A DNA stretch of 64,000 nucleotides from a virus, in IMG/VR virus record IMGVR_UViG_3300037808_000992, positions 1 to 64,000 of that record; one strand, written 5' to 3'. The translations under genes were made by a program, and so were the position numbers. How positions within the stretch are numbered: position 1 is the first letter of the stretch; every line of letters begins with the position of its first letter. The notes beneath the pieces were generated by a model. It saw nothing but the letters and a program-made list of their open reading frames with translations, did no database searches and was not told where the DNA came from. This document shows positions 53,694-63,500 of the stretch, one piece after another.

Positions 53694-55589
53694 ATGCCGT
53701 TATTTAAGCCGAGAACAACAGAAGAGATTCTAAATGACGCAGTTAACTACGTACATTTCAATACGAATCTAACTGATTTTAATGTGGGTAGTGTTATTCG
53801 CACTATTCTTGAGGCATTGGCTTATGAGGATGCTGAGCAGTATTCTCAAATGCTTGCCGTATTAAACTCGTTTTTTATAAAAAACGCTTCCGGTGGAGAT
53901 CTCGATGAGCGAGCGGCTGCTTATAATTTAGTACGCCTGCCTCCTTTTGCGTCAGCGGGTGACGTGGTATTTTTAGACACAGAACTCCCCAGATCGTTTA
54001 TTGTTTCTTATGTACAGGCGGGAGACACCTCCATCCCTATTAATGATGCGGGTGCCATGGATTTTGCAACTCCGTTTGTTGTTCGTTTGGGGGAAGGTTC
54101 TAGTTCTCAAGAAGATGTGTCTATCGATTTGGTGGATTTAACTAATAACACGCTTAGGGTGAACGCTGCCGCAGTCCCTCCATTTAACACTTTAGACTTT
54201 GATCATGTAGCAGCGGCTGCTGAGGTAGAAGAAGTAGATAATCGAACTAATTTGGTGTGTCTTGTAACAGGAGATCCAGATCGTATTATTCCTGCCGGTG
54301 TTACACTTCGTTCTAAACCCACCAATACCATTCTTCCCGTTAACGCTATCACCACAGAACCTATGACTCAGGTAAATGGTAACTTTCTCAGTAATCCTGT
54401 CTCTGTGATTACTACAGATTTAGGTGCGGCAACGGTTATCGGGGATCGTCGTTTAAATCAAGTGGTTGGTTCGGCTGTTTACAATGGCGCTCTTCCTATA
54501 AACCTAGAAGCTATTTCCGGTGGTCAAGATGCTGAGGGCGATGCTTCTTTTAGAGATAGGATAGGACTTCATATCGGGGGCTTATCAGCGGGTACGGTAT
54601 CCGCTATCGTCTCTAAGTTATTACAACTCTCCGATCCAGTTACGTTTCAAAAAGTTCAACGGGTGTCTGTTCGAGAGTCGTTTGGGGAAAAGACTGTCTA
54701 TGTTTACGTCGATGACGGGACAGTGGATTTTGTAGGTGATGTAGAGAATTTCCCAACGGATACTTTATCCCACGCGGCTGCGTTGGGTGATAATTCAATT
54801 CAAGTAATTGCAAGTACTGATTTTCCAGAAGCTACCTATGCTTCTCGTCAGTATATTATTGTGGATCCCTCTGGGTTAGACGGAGACCCTATCGCTCTCC
54901 AGTATTTTGAAAACGTGAGCAATAGTTTAAAAATATCGCCGTCCGTACCCCATAACGTATCAGCGGGGCGCGCACTCGCCGTGGCTGAGGCAGTTGCTGA
55001 AAGTACTGAGCTTGATAAGAAGTATTATTTTTTGCAGAAGTATCCGCTCACTGAGGATAATCTTTTGTTATATCTAGCATCTCCCACTTTAGGAGACGCC
55101 GTGCGGTTAACTGAAAACGTAGATTTTGTTTTAAATAAGTCCAATGGGCAGATTGAGTTTTTGTTCGGTTTTATTCCTGCCCCTGGGATGATTTTGCTGG
55201 CTGTGTATGAAGTCTTTGTCAATTTAATAAAGACTGTTCAGGATGCTATCGACGGAGACCTTAATAACACCTTGGCGTTCCCAGGTATCCGGTCAGCAGG
55301 TGTTAAAGTTTTAGCCCGTCCTGCTCATAAGACACCTATCGATATTGTGCTTGAGATTAGTATTAATTCTGATCTTACAGATCAGGCAAGTGCTTCCTTC
55401 TTGGTGAAGCAATTGATTATTGCTTATATAAACGGGTTAGATATCGGTGAATCAGTAATTTTAGCTGAGATCATAGACCGCGCTATGAGTGTTTCAGGTG
55501 TTATAAACGCCAATGTAGCGTCCCCTGCTGGGGACATAGTAATCTTAGACGATCATGCTCCGTTCGCGGATGACATCATAATTACGTAG
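53694..55589 (+). CDS. Baseplate J-like wedge protein
   Basis: 631 residues. N-terminus TTEEILNDAVNYVHFNTNLTDFNVGSVIRTILEALA, core FFIKNASGGDLDERAAAYNLVRLPPFASAG and IPAGVTLRSKP, then LEAISGGQDAEGDASFRDRIGLHIGGLSAGTVSAI match the baseplate J (P2 gpJ / T4 gp6) family. It is longer than P2 gpJ because of an inserted beta domain at about 355-440 (DNSIQVIASTDFPEATYASRQYIIVD), which has a module similar to the DSSxFP units. Key component of the contractile baseplate ring. Confidence 0.85.
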   Translation: MPLFKPRTTEEILNDAVNYVHFNTNLTDFNVGSVIRTILEALAYEDAEQYSQMLAVLNSFFIKNASGGDLDERAAAYNLVRLPPFASAGDVVFLDTELPRSFIVSYVQAGDTSIPINDAGAMDFATPFVVRLGEGSSSQEDVSIDLVDLTNNTLRVNAAAVPPFNTLDFDHVAAAAEVEEVDNRTNLVCLVTGDPDRIIPAGVTLRSKPTNTILPVNAITTEPMTQVNGNFLSNPVSVITTDLGAATVIGDRRLNQVVGSAVYNGALPINLEAISGGQDAEGDASFRDRIGLHIGGLSAGTVSAIVSKLLQLSDPVTFQKVQRVSVRESFGEKTVYVYVDDGTVDFVGDVENFPTDTLSHAAALGDNSIQVIASTDFPEATYASRQYIIVDPSGLDGDPIALQYFENVSNSLKISPSVPHNVSAGRALAVAEAVAESTELDKKYYFLQKYPLTEDNLLLYLASPTLGDAVRLTENVDFVLNKSNGQIEFLFGFIPAPGMILLAVYEVFVNLIKTVQDAIDGDLNNTLAFPGIRSAGVKVLARPAHKTPIDIVLEISINSDLTDQASASFLVKQLIIAYINGLDIGESVILAEIIDRAMSVSGVINANVASPAGDIVILDDHAPFADDIIIT

Positions 55590-55598
55590 AGGTATTCG

Positions 55599-58500
55599 AT
55601 GGCCACTTTTATTGCCATAAATGGAGTTGACGGTAGTAACGTCACGTTTGATTTTGACGGAAGTACTACAATCACGCTTACAGCCCATTCCGCTGCTGGT
55701 CCTGGACCTCTTATTGCAGCGGCAGATTGTACTTGGAGTCTTTTAGATGCACCCGCAGGGAGTGGTTTTGATTCAGCTTGGTGGGGTCCTGCTAACATAC
55801 CAGGATGGCCCAACGTTAATACTATTCCGGCTGCTGTTCCTTCTTTTATCCCTGATAAAGAAGGTACTTGGTTATTTCGATGCGCCAATGCAGACGGAAC
55901 CGCTGATCAAGTCGTCGTAGGTGTTCGTAGTAATCGCTCAGATATTCGTATTCCTGCTGCTGGAGAGACCAACGAAGCAGATGCTAATAGAGGTTGGGCT
56001 GTAGATCGAGATGAGGGACTCTATACTTTCGATGAATTGATTACAGCAGGTGGTATTCAGGTTTGTAAGTTAGCACCAGCCATGGCTGCAGTAGATGCCG
56101 GTGCGCTTCTTTCGTATACCGGTATTGATGACGTTAATCCTATTACGGGCGAATCAATACCTCGGGTAGATTTAGCCAGCACTAATACGAATCCCAATTA
56201 TGCCGGTGTTCTTAAAGGCGATATTGATGGCTCAACCGCAGGAATTGCTGCCGAGAGTTATGTTTGGGTATCTCGTTCAGGCATTGTAACCGGTGGGGCT
56301 GTCGGAACCTTAGACCTGAGTACATTTACCGTAGGTGACATTGTTTACTTAGATACGGCAGCTAATGCAGGTGATCCCTTCCGAGACACTGATTCCTTTG
56401 CTTCTGCAGTTGCTGCCTTCCCGGATGTAATGATTCCCGCAGGTATTGTCGTAGACAACGCTAATCCCGGTAAGATCCTTGTTGCTCCAGGTTTAAAATA
56501 CACAGGTGCAGCCGCTGTAAACGCTACCTTTAGATACAAAGGTATCGGTGACTTCTCCTCTTTGCGTGTAGGACGATCTGACGGACTCACTATTGCGGGT
56601 GAAGAAGACGGTACAATTGAAACTATTGCTACAGCGCAAGAGAATATCGCACAAGGTAATGTTGTTTGTATCAGTTCACTGGGCGCTTATATAGCTGACT
56701 CTAGTCGTAGTATGCGAACCGCACCTTTTCAACTTTACAGGCAGGATGGTATTTTTGGTATTGCTGTCGAAGCGGTATTAAGTGGGCAACTGGGCCATTT
56801 TACAATCTTTGGTCCGGTACCGAACGCGCTTATAACAGGCACCTTAGTTCAAGGGGATGTTTATTATGTAGGTAGCAGCACGGCCAGTAGTGCATCCGCT
56901 GGAACTTTAGTTAAAAAGGGGATTTTAGAAGATCCTACTAACTCACTAAACGCACAATATCCTATCTCCGTGCATTCCGCGCCGAACACAATGGTTCCTG
57001 TGGGGGTCTATGAAAATGGGGACATCCAAATGGGTACCATTAAAGACGACGGGCTCATTAACAAAGTTCAATCTACACAATATTATCAAGATGGGGAAAA
57101 TGTAACTTGGAACGCGAATATCTTATCTGTAGACAATGCCAATGTTTACCACCCCGCAGATGTTACTGTAAGTAACGGGTTAGCCAATGTAAATCTTCCC
57201 GATACCATTACTGATGTTTCTGCTGATCCAAGCTCATTATACGAAGCGCCTATAATGGCGGACTCTTTGTATGACATCGCTAACGATCAACTCGGCGGTA
57301 ACTCTTTTCCAGGCGGCATGGACACACCCGGCGCTCCCTTAGAGAAAGCTGTAGGTACGGGTTGGGATCCCAGTGCGTTAGCTAATACTGTTGAGTTGTT
57401 TGGATCTTTTGCCGTAGATAATAGATATAGAAACGGTACTAACCCTGTAAAAATAGTAGTTTACGGATACACAAATAATTCTGCCGTGGGTAACATTGAA
57501 GTAGATTTAATGGTTCGATTTAATGCTTGCGGACAAGCAATAGACGCCGCAACTACCACCTTATACGCACCAACGCACTTCTCCACAGCCGCCGGAACAC
57601 AAACTGCTGTCTGTTTAGAATACCCTCTCTATGAGGAGAGCGGTGGTAATCCGGCTAATTTTATAGGGGTTTTAAATCAAATATCTGGCGCGGATATTTC
57701 TTCTGTTGATTTTAGTATGGAGCGACAGGACGTAATAGACACCGGGTTTATTGTTACAAAAGTTGTTCTTGTCTCTACCTACTCCAGTATTAGTCGGTTT
57801 GAGAGTGAGCCGTATGGAGAATACGAGCATCAGGTTCCTGGTCCCGCTCTATACGACAGTTTTACAAATGCCCCTCGGGTCTCTAATCAAGCTATAGGTA
57901 CCGACAACGCTGTTGGTTTTTCCATGAGCGATGCCGTTGCTTCTGGTACGGGATTCGCGACAGGCTTTGTGCCTCTAGATGATCGGGCTTCCGTTTTTGA
58001 TATGAATGTTCGTGTAACTGGGCAATACAAAGGTAATATCCCCGCAGCCACCATCGATCTTGAATTATCCGTGCGGTTGGAATACTGCGGCAACAATTAT
58101 CCGGTATTGTTGGGCGCAGGTGATTTCCAAAGCTCAGTTAGTCTTACCCCGGCACATAATACATTATTCCCTGCAACAACGTATGATGAGCTATGTTTTG
58201 ACTTTACTATTCCGCAGGCGGTTTTTGCATTCTCTGGGATTTATGGCCCTGCTGGGATGCCCGTTTTACACTACACGCTGATTCGTCGCGGTGTTAACCC
58301 AGATCCCGTAGAGTTATTTTTTCACATTACCAATATTCAGTTTACGCAGAGCAATTCTGGTGAGGATAACGATGAAACTTATGAAAATCACTTACCCTCT
58401 GTTTTTTCAATAAACGGGGTATCTGGCAATTATAATTACACAACTGCTGGGGATGCATTAGATGATTATGGCGGCTTTAGAATGCCTTCTGGAGGTACTG

Positions 58501-59552
58501 AAACTCTTCTTGCGGCTGTAAATTTTGATGCTCGTTATAATGAACGCGATTCTATAGAAGTAACAGTTATCGGCGGTATCTCTAGCGCAGGCGCTGATGT
58601 AACTCTCGATTTTTCGTGGGAAAGTCTTTATTGCTCCGGTAGCGTTCCGGCTTTAGCTAGTTATCAGCCTCGCAAAAGAGGGGAAGTCGATACAGCAGCG
58701 TATGCCGCTGATGTACATATAACGTGCCATACCTTTTATTTAAGTGCGCATGAGGTTTGGGGGGACAACGGGATCCCTTCAGGGGCTCCTATAGACCACA
58801 ACACTTTAATGTTAAAGGTTAGCCGCGCTGATGCTTCCGGTAACCTGTACACAGTTTTAGCTATCTCCGCCCGATCTGATTCGTCAAAACGGTTTAAACC
58901 GTTTGATGGGTTTATTAATATTTCGGAAGATCGAACTACTCCCGACCGCAGTCGTTTATTAATACCTGGAGGATCGCGTCACGATCTTACAAAAGATATT
59001 CTTCTTTCGACACAACGGTATACATGGACTTATGGATTAGATGGTTCCGTGGAAGTACTTCCTGCCGCGAGTACCGCACTACAACCTGCCGGGATACCCA
59101 GTGGTTCTGCCACCACTTCAAATGACAAACCGGGGTACTTAATACCTTATAATGTGGCTATTGTGGGTGTTTTTGGGTGGCTAGAAAACGAGATTGCGGC
59201 GGGGGACGCGCTTACTGACGCTACTATTAAACTAAGTCTTTATGATGTTCCCAATAAAAATGCCGGTGTGGTTTCTAGAGACAATGAGGAAGGGGTCTAC
59301 CACTTCCCGCTTACTGTTACTATCGATGATTCGGATAATTCTTTTAGATGGACCGGTAACGAATTAAACCTTGAGGCTACAGATACCCATAATTTACCTT
59401 TGGTTTACCTACCTTCTGACTACAGTGGAGGGGTTGGTGCTTTTGTGCGTTGGTTATTGACGGTTGAATTTCATAATGACCACGCCGGAAATACTTATTG
59501 GCCACTAGGCAACGTGATGGTGGAGGTAGCCCTCCTCCCAACGGCTGAGTAA
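55599..59552 (+). CDS. Very large beta-modular baseplate/fibre protein
   Basis: 1,317 residues, GAGG before the ATG. N-terminus is Ig/PKD-like (VTFDFDGSTTITLTAHSAAG, PSFIPDKEGTWLFRCANADG). A central region (GDIVYLDTAANAG, GLTIAGEEDGT) follows. Then three related modules of about 180 residues centred near 603, 790 and 973, each with an FxxDxRY-like start and a strand ending in Cys (VRFNACG, VRLEYCG, WESLYCSG). C-terminus has GVFGWLENEIAAGDALTDATIKLSLYD. Probably a host-contact fibre or baseplate plate; receptor unknown. Confidence 0.6.
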   Translation: MATFIAINGVDGSNVTFDFDGSTTITLTAHSAAGPGPLIAAADCTWSLLDAPAGSGFDSAWWGPANIPGWPNVNTIPAAVPSFIPDKEGTWLFRCANADGTADQVVVGVRSNRSDIRIPAAGETNEADANRGWAVDRDEGLYTFDELITAGGIQVCKLAPAMAAVDAGALLSYTGIDDVNPITGESIPRVDLASTNTNPNYAGVLKGDIDGSTAGIAAESYVWVSRSGIVTGGAVGTLDLSTFTVGDIVYLDTAANAGDPFRDTDSFASAVAAFPDVMIPAGIVVDNANPGKILVAPGLKYTGAAAVNATFRYKGIGDFSSLRVGRSDGLTIAGEEDGTIETIATAQENIAQGNVVCISSLGAYIADSSRSMRTAPFQLYRQDGIFGIAVEAVLSGQLGHFTIFGPVPNALITGTLVQGDVYYVGSSTASSASAGTLVKKGILEDPTNSLNAQYPISVHSAPNTMVPVGVYENGDIQMGTIKDDGLINKVQSTQYYQDGENVTWNANILSVDNANVYHPADVTVSNGLANVNLPDTITDVSADPSSLYEAPIMADSLYDIANDQLGGNSFPGGMDTPGAPLEKAVGTGWDPSALANTVELFGSFAVDNRYRNGTNPVKIVVYGYTNNSAVGNIEVDLMVRFNACGQAIDAATTTLYAPTHFSTAAGTQTAVCLEYPLYEESGGNPANFIGVLNQISGADISSVDFSMERQDVIDTGFIVTKVVLVSTYSSISRFESEPYGEYEHQVPGPALYDSFTNAPRVSNQAIGTDNAVGFSMSDAVASGTGFATGFVPLDDRASVFDMNVRVTGQYKGNIPAATIDLELSVRLEYCGNNYPVLLGAGDFQSSVSLTPAHNTLFPATTYDELCFDFTIPQAVFAFSGIYGPAGMPVLHYTLIRRGVNPDPVELFFHITNIQFTQSNSGEDNDETYENHLPSVFSINGVSGNYNYTTAGDALDDYGGFRMPSGGTETLLAAVNFDARYNERDSIEVTVIGGISSAGADVTLDFSWESLYCSGSVPALASYQPRKRGEVDTAAYAADVHITCHTFYLSAHEVWGDNGIPSGAPIDHNTLMLKVSRADASGNLYTVLAISARSDSSKRFKPFDGFINISEDRTTPDRSRLLIPGGSRHDLTKDILLSTQRYTWTYGLDGSVEVLPAASTALQPAGIPSGSATTSNDKPGYLIPYNVAIVGVFGWLENEIAAGDALTDATIKLSLYDVPNKNAGVVSRDNEEGVYHFPLTVTIDDSDNSFRWTGNELNLEATDTHNLPLVYLPSDYSGGVGAFVRWLLTVEFHNDHAGNTYWPLGNVMVEVALLPTAE

Positions 59553-59555
59553 CAG

Positions 59556-60503
59556 ATGCCATCTAATTGCGCCGGTTGGGGGTTAGAGTTTTGGGGAGGG
59601 GGACCGTGGGGTTCCGCTGACTTAACTGCACCACAGATTATTAGTATAAATCCTTCTTGCGGATCTATAAATGTCGATCCTTGCCGGGTGTTTACAATTA
59701 AAGTGGCTGATATTGGGTGTGCAGGATTAGATATAAGCTGCGCGACCATTAGCATCAGCGGGCTTTTAATATTTGACGGTTCCTTAGTCCCTCCCGGCAC
59801 ACCTCCTGGCGCAGGGTTTGATGTAGGGTTTCGAGCGCCATGCGCTGGAACCAGTGCGTTTACAACAGAACTAGATCCTGTTTACGGAACGGTGTGGGTG
59901 TTTACTTTTAGCTGCGGGTGTTTTGAGTGCGGCAGTGCGCTTTTACTAGAAGCATCTTTTTGCGACCTCAACGGACATGTCACTGAACTTAAAAACTGCG
60001 GGTGGCGAACTGTAGACTGTTTCTTTATTGAAAACGTTGAAATCTTAGACAACAAGCACTTTCAATTAAATTTCTCGAACCCTGTTACAGTGGGAGAGAG
60101 ATTAAATCCGGCACTCTATGACATCAATAGCTATCGAATCACTGCTGCGGATGGCGGTTTGGTAGCCGGAACGGATGTTATTGTTAATAGTATTTTCGTA
60201 GGAAAGTCTATTACAGCTAATTACGTTATTTTAGAATTGAAGAATGCAGTTACTCCAGGAGCCATGTATGAGTTTACAGCGGCTTCCACAATTATAGATA
60301 TGCACAAACAAAATTTACGGAATATCGGTAATAATGTAGGTTTGGTGCGTCGTACTAAAGTGGATAAAGTGATTTCAAATTTACCGGAAATGTATAGTAA
60401 TTCATTTACGTCTGTGTTTGACGAGAGCTTACACTTTGTATCGCCGTACCACATTATTGCAGCCACTGCGGTTGAAGACGAAAAGATTGGGGGAGACTTC
60501 TAA
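59556..60503 (+). CDS. Cys-rich beta protein of the baseplate
   Basis: 315 residues. The first 160 contain at least a dozen Cys in an Ig-like setting (INPSCGSINVDPCRVFTI, DISCATISISG, FSCGCFECGSALLL), which is unusual for a cytoplasmically assembled protein and hints at metal binding or disulfides formed after release. The last 140 residues (VEILDNKHFQLNFSNPVTVG, YVILELKNAVTPGAMYEF) form a second Ig-like domain. No family named. It overlaps the next gene by one base (TAATG). Confidence 0.6.
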   Translation: MPSNCAGWGLEFWGGGPWGSADLTAPQIISINPSCGSINVDPCRVFTIKVADIGCAGLDISCATISISGLLIFDGSLVPPGTPPGAGFDVGFRAPCAGTSAFTTELDPVYGTVWVFTFSCGCFECGSALLLEASFCDLNGHVTELKNCGWRTVDCFFIENVEILDNKHFQLNFSNPVTVGERLNPALYDINSYRITAADGGLVAGTDVIVNSIFVGKSITANYVILELKNAVTPGAMYEFTAASTIIDMHKQNLRNIGNNVGLVRRTKVDKVISNLPEMYSNSFTSVFDESLHFVSPYHIIAATAVEDEKIGGDF

Positions 60504-63500
60504 TGGTAGACATATACCCCCCAGGAATCTCCCCTCTTCACTTGAGTTCTTTGACGCAAGATGAAGAGAGTTCGTTACGCTTTATTTATGAAAACACTCT
60601 TGTAAATTACGCACAGGATTTATACCTCGGTTTCATTAGTGCTGACGAGGGGTTAGATCGCCCTCCTGTATTCTTCGGTAACGATGACCAGTGGAGAGCT
60701 ATTCTTAGGGCCTTAGGATTTAACACGCGCCATACCCGATTGGCGCTCAAAGAAGCTTTTGAGCCCATCTTAGGCCCGATGAAAACTCAGGTGGCGGTGT
60801 TAGATAGAACAACTTACGCCGATATTAATCCGGGTGATCAATTAGTTATAACTTCTGGTGTGAATGCGGGTAGTTATGCAAGTTTTAGCATGGAGGTTCT
60901 CACCAACCAATTGCTTTTCCCCGCTGGTACTTTTGGTACAGCACCTGATCCTACTCCGTTTTCTTATAATATTGCCGGTACCCAGGGTGTTCTGTCAGCA
61001 ACGATCATTATTGATGAATTTGGTCGAGAAGTATTAATTGATGGCAGTGTAATGTTTATTAATACCCACGATAGAGATTACCTAACAAAGGTTAATGAGC
61101 GATTCGTTCAATTTGGGAAAATCCAAATTGACAAAGCTTCACCTAATACATTTCAAATGTTGGACCCTCAGCTTATCGGGGTGCTCAATACATTTCCTAT
61201 TGAAAAGTCCTTTGATATGAATTTTTATGATCGCCTAGACACCGGCATCATGAAGCTTTCTAAGCGCCCTACGGCAACTAGGCATAAATACATGCCTGTG
61301 AGCAGTACAAATTTGTCAGAGACTAGTCTTAGCGGAGCACTGACACTGACTGTAAAGGATGGGAGTGTGTTTCCGGCAGCGGCTGTTCCGGCTCCTGTGA
61401 TTAATGCCGGTGTTACTAATTTAATTATTACAACGGGTGCTGCTGCAGGCACCTATTTAATAAATGCAACATCCTCCAACACGCTAACTATTGACCCCGG
61501 TACGCCTCTTCCGCTTGGTGGTCCTTTAGATGGACTCCATTACTTTATCAATACAGGTGCCTCAGGCTCATTCGTAAGTTTTTCAGGGCGCATTACGAAC
61601 ACGACTACTTTCTTTGATCCGGCTCAGAATTTTGATGCAGTGTCGGACGCACAAAGGTTCAGTGTTTTAATTAATCGTGGTGAGCTTAATGAAGAGGTGT
61701 TGGAGGTGGAGTCTAGAGCCGCCAACGTACTCACTCTAGTAACAGATCCTAATTCCGATCCTTCTAATTTAAGATCCCTGCTTCAATTTGATCACCTAAG
61801 GCATGAAAGTATCGAACTGGCGAATTTAAACTATTCGTCTACAGGCTCTTACTTCATTTTAGATGCAGGTGGAAATACGGTTGGGACTGCAGATGTTGGG
61901 TCAACTACAACTGTTTTAGACGATGTGGGTGCAACGTTTTTAAACACCCTCACTCCTGTGTTAGACGGTCTTAACCCTGCCGATGGTTTGGCTGATGATG
62001 TAGAAATTGTTACAGATCCCTTAGGATTAAATACAGGACTTAAACGCTCTATTGTAGCTTTTGGTGGTGCAACTCAAATTACAGTAGATCCTCCGTTTCC
62101 ATCTCCTATGGCAGGTTGTACCTATCGAATAATTAAACGGTATCGAGCCACTGCTACTCCCGACAACATTCTTTATCTTGAAGACACGTCAGGATTTCCG
62201 TTGGCTAACTTCCCGGTTATCTTAGACAGGGGTGAAGAGAGCGAAGAAGTAGTCTATATCAGTGCTAACAATGTAAACCTGAATACGCTTACTATTTCAA
62301 ATAATGAGACTGGCACCGTCCTGGTCCCAGTCCCACAGGTTGCAACCACCCATGATTTTGGCATGACTGTAGAGGCTGCTCAAGTTCTATTGCCTGGTTG
62401 TGAGTGGCACATTATTGAAACTCAAGCGACGGGCGAGTTTACGATAGCCAGCAAAGAAGAGTGCGTACCTCCTGTAAACACTGCGTGGAAACTCCACCAA
62501 GACTTTCCTATTGAAAAGTCTCAATACGCTGCTGCGAGCGTAGCCGTAAACATATTGACGGGTAACGACACTATTACGCTAAGTAATATATTAACCGATT
62601 TCCATAACCCACTTGGAAACCCCTCGTACCCAGGGACAGTATTCAGCCCTATCACTATTACGGACAGTGCGGTTGGTGGAAACACGGAAACAGTATTTGC
62701 CACAGAGTTGTTTGGGTACACAACCTTAGCAGAGCAAGTTCAGGTCGATCCCCTGGTCCCTCCCACCCAAGATATAATAGTTTACGACGCCTCTGAGTTT
62801 TCTCCGGGTGATGTACTTTCTATAGAGCATTTAACGGGCGCAGCAGAAACAAGAACAATAGCAGTGGGGGGTATTGTTCAAAACGCGAATAGGACCTACA
62901 CAGTTACCTTAGCTTTGGCGCTGTTGAACGAGCATAATGTCGGGGCGACGGTTCAGTTAGGAACTCCTATTTTAAAACTCGCGCACCCTATTTTATCGAC
63001 AGGCACTCCTGCGTTTGCCGCAGCCACCACAACCGTTTTATTAACCTATCTAGATTCTGATTACAGGCACTCAAGTGCAATGCTTCCTGAGACTGCTTAC
63101 TCAGCTACAGTAGGTACAACTGTAGATACAGTGTTTCAAGACGGACATAACCTCTACCCTTCTCTTGTAGGTCAGGAAATTGAAGACACTAACGTTGGCG
63201 TCGTTCACCCCAATAAACAACGACCAATCATTAATATTAAAGGACTTACCTCAGGACTCACCGCAGGTCACCACAAAGCAGATGTAACGCCTGCATTTGC
63301 TAATCCAATCACCGGTTATAAAGTAAATTCAAGATTACAAATTGGTGATCCTTCTGAGGTAATAGGCAATCCTAAAGCAACCATCCCTGGACCCGCTATT
63401 CCGGCTAAAGACTTATTTACTGGTTCTTATATTTATCAAAAAGTAGATGACTTTCTCACTTCAGTGGATCAACCAAAAACTACCAAAACTACTTTAGCCT

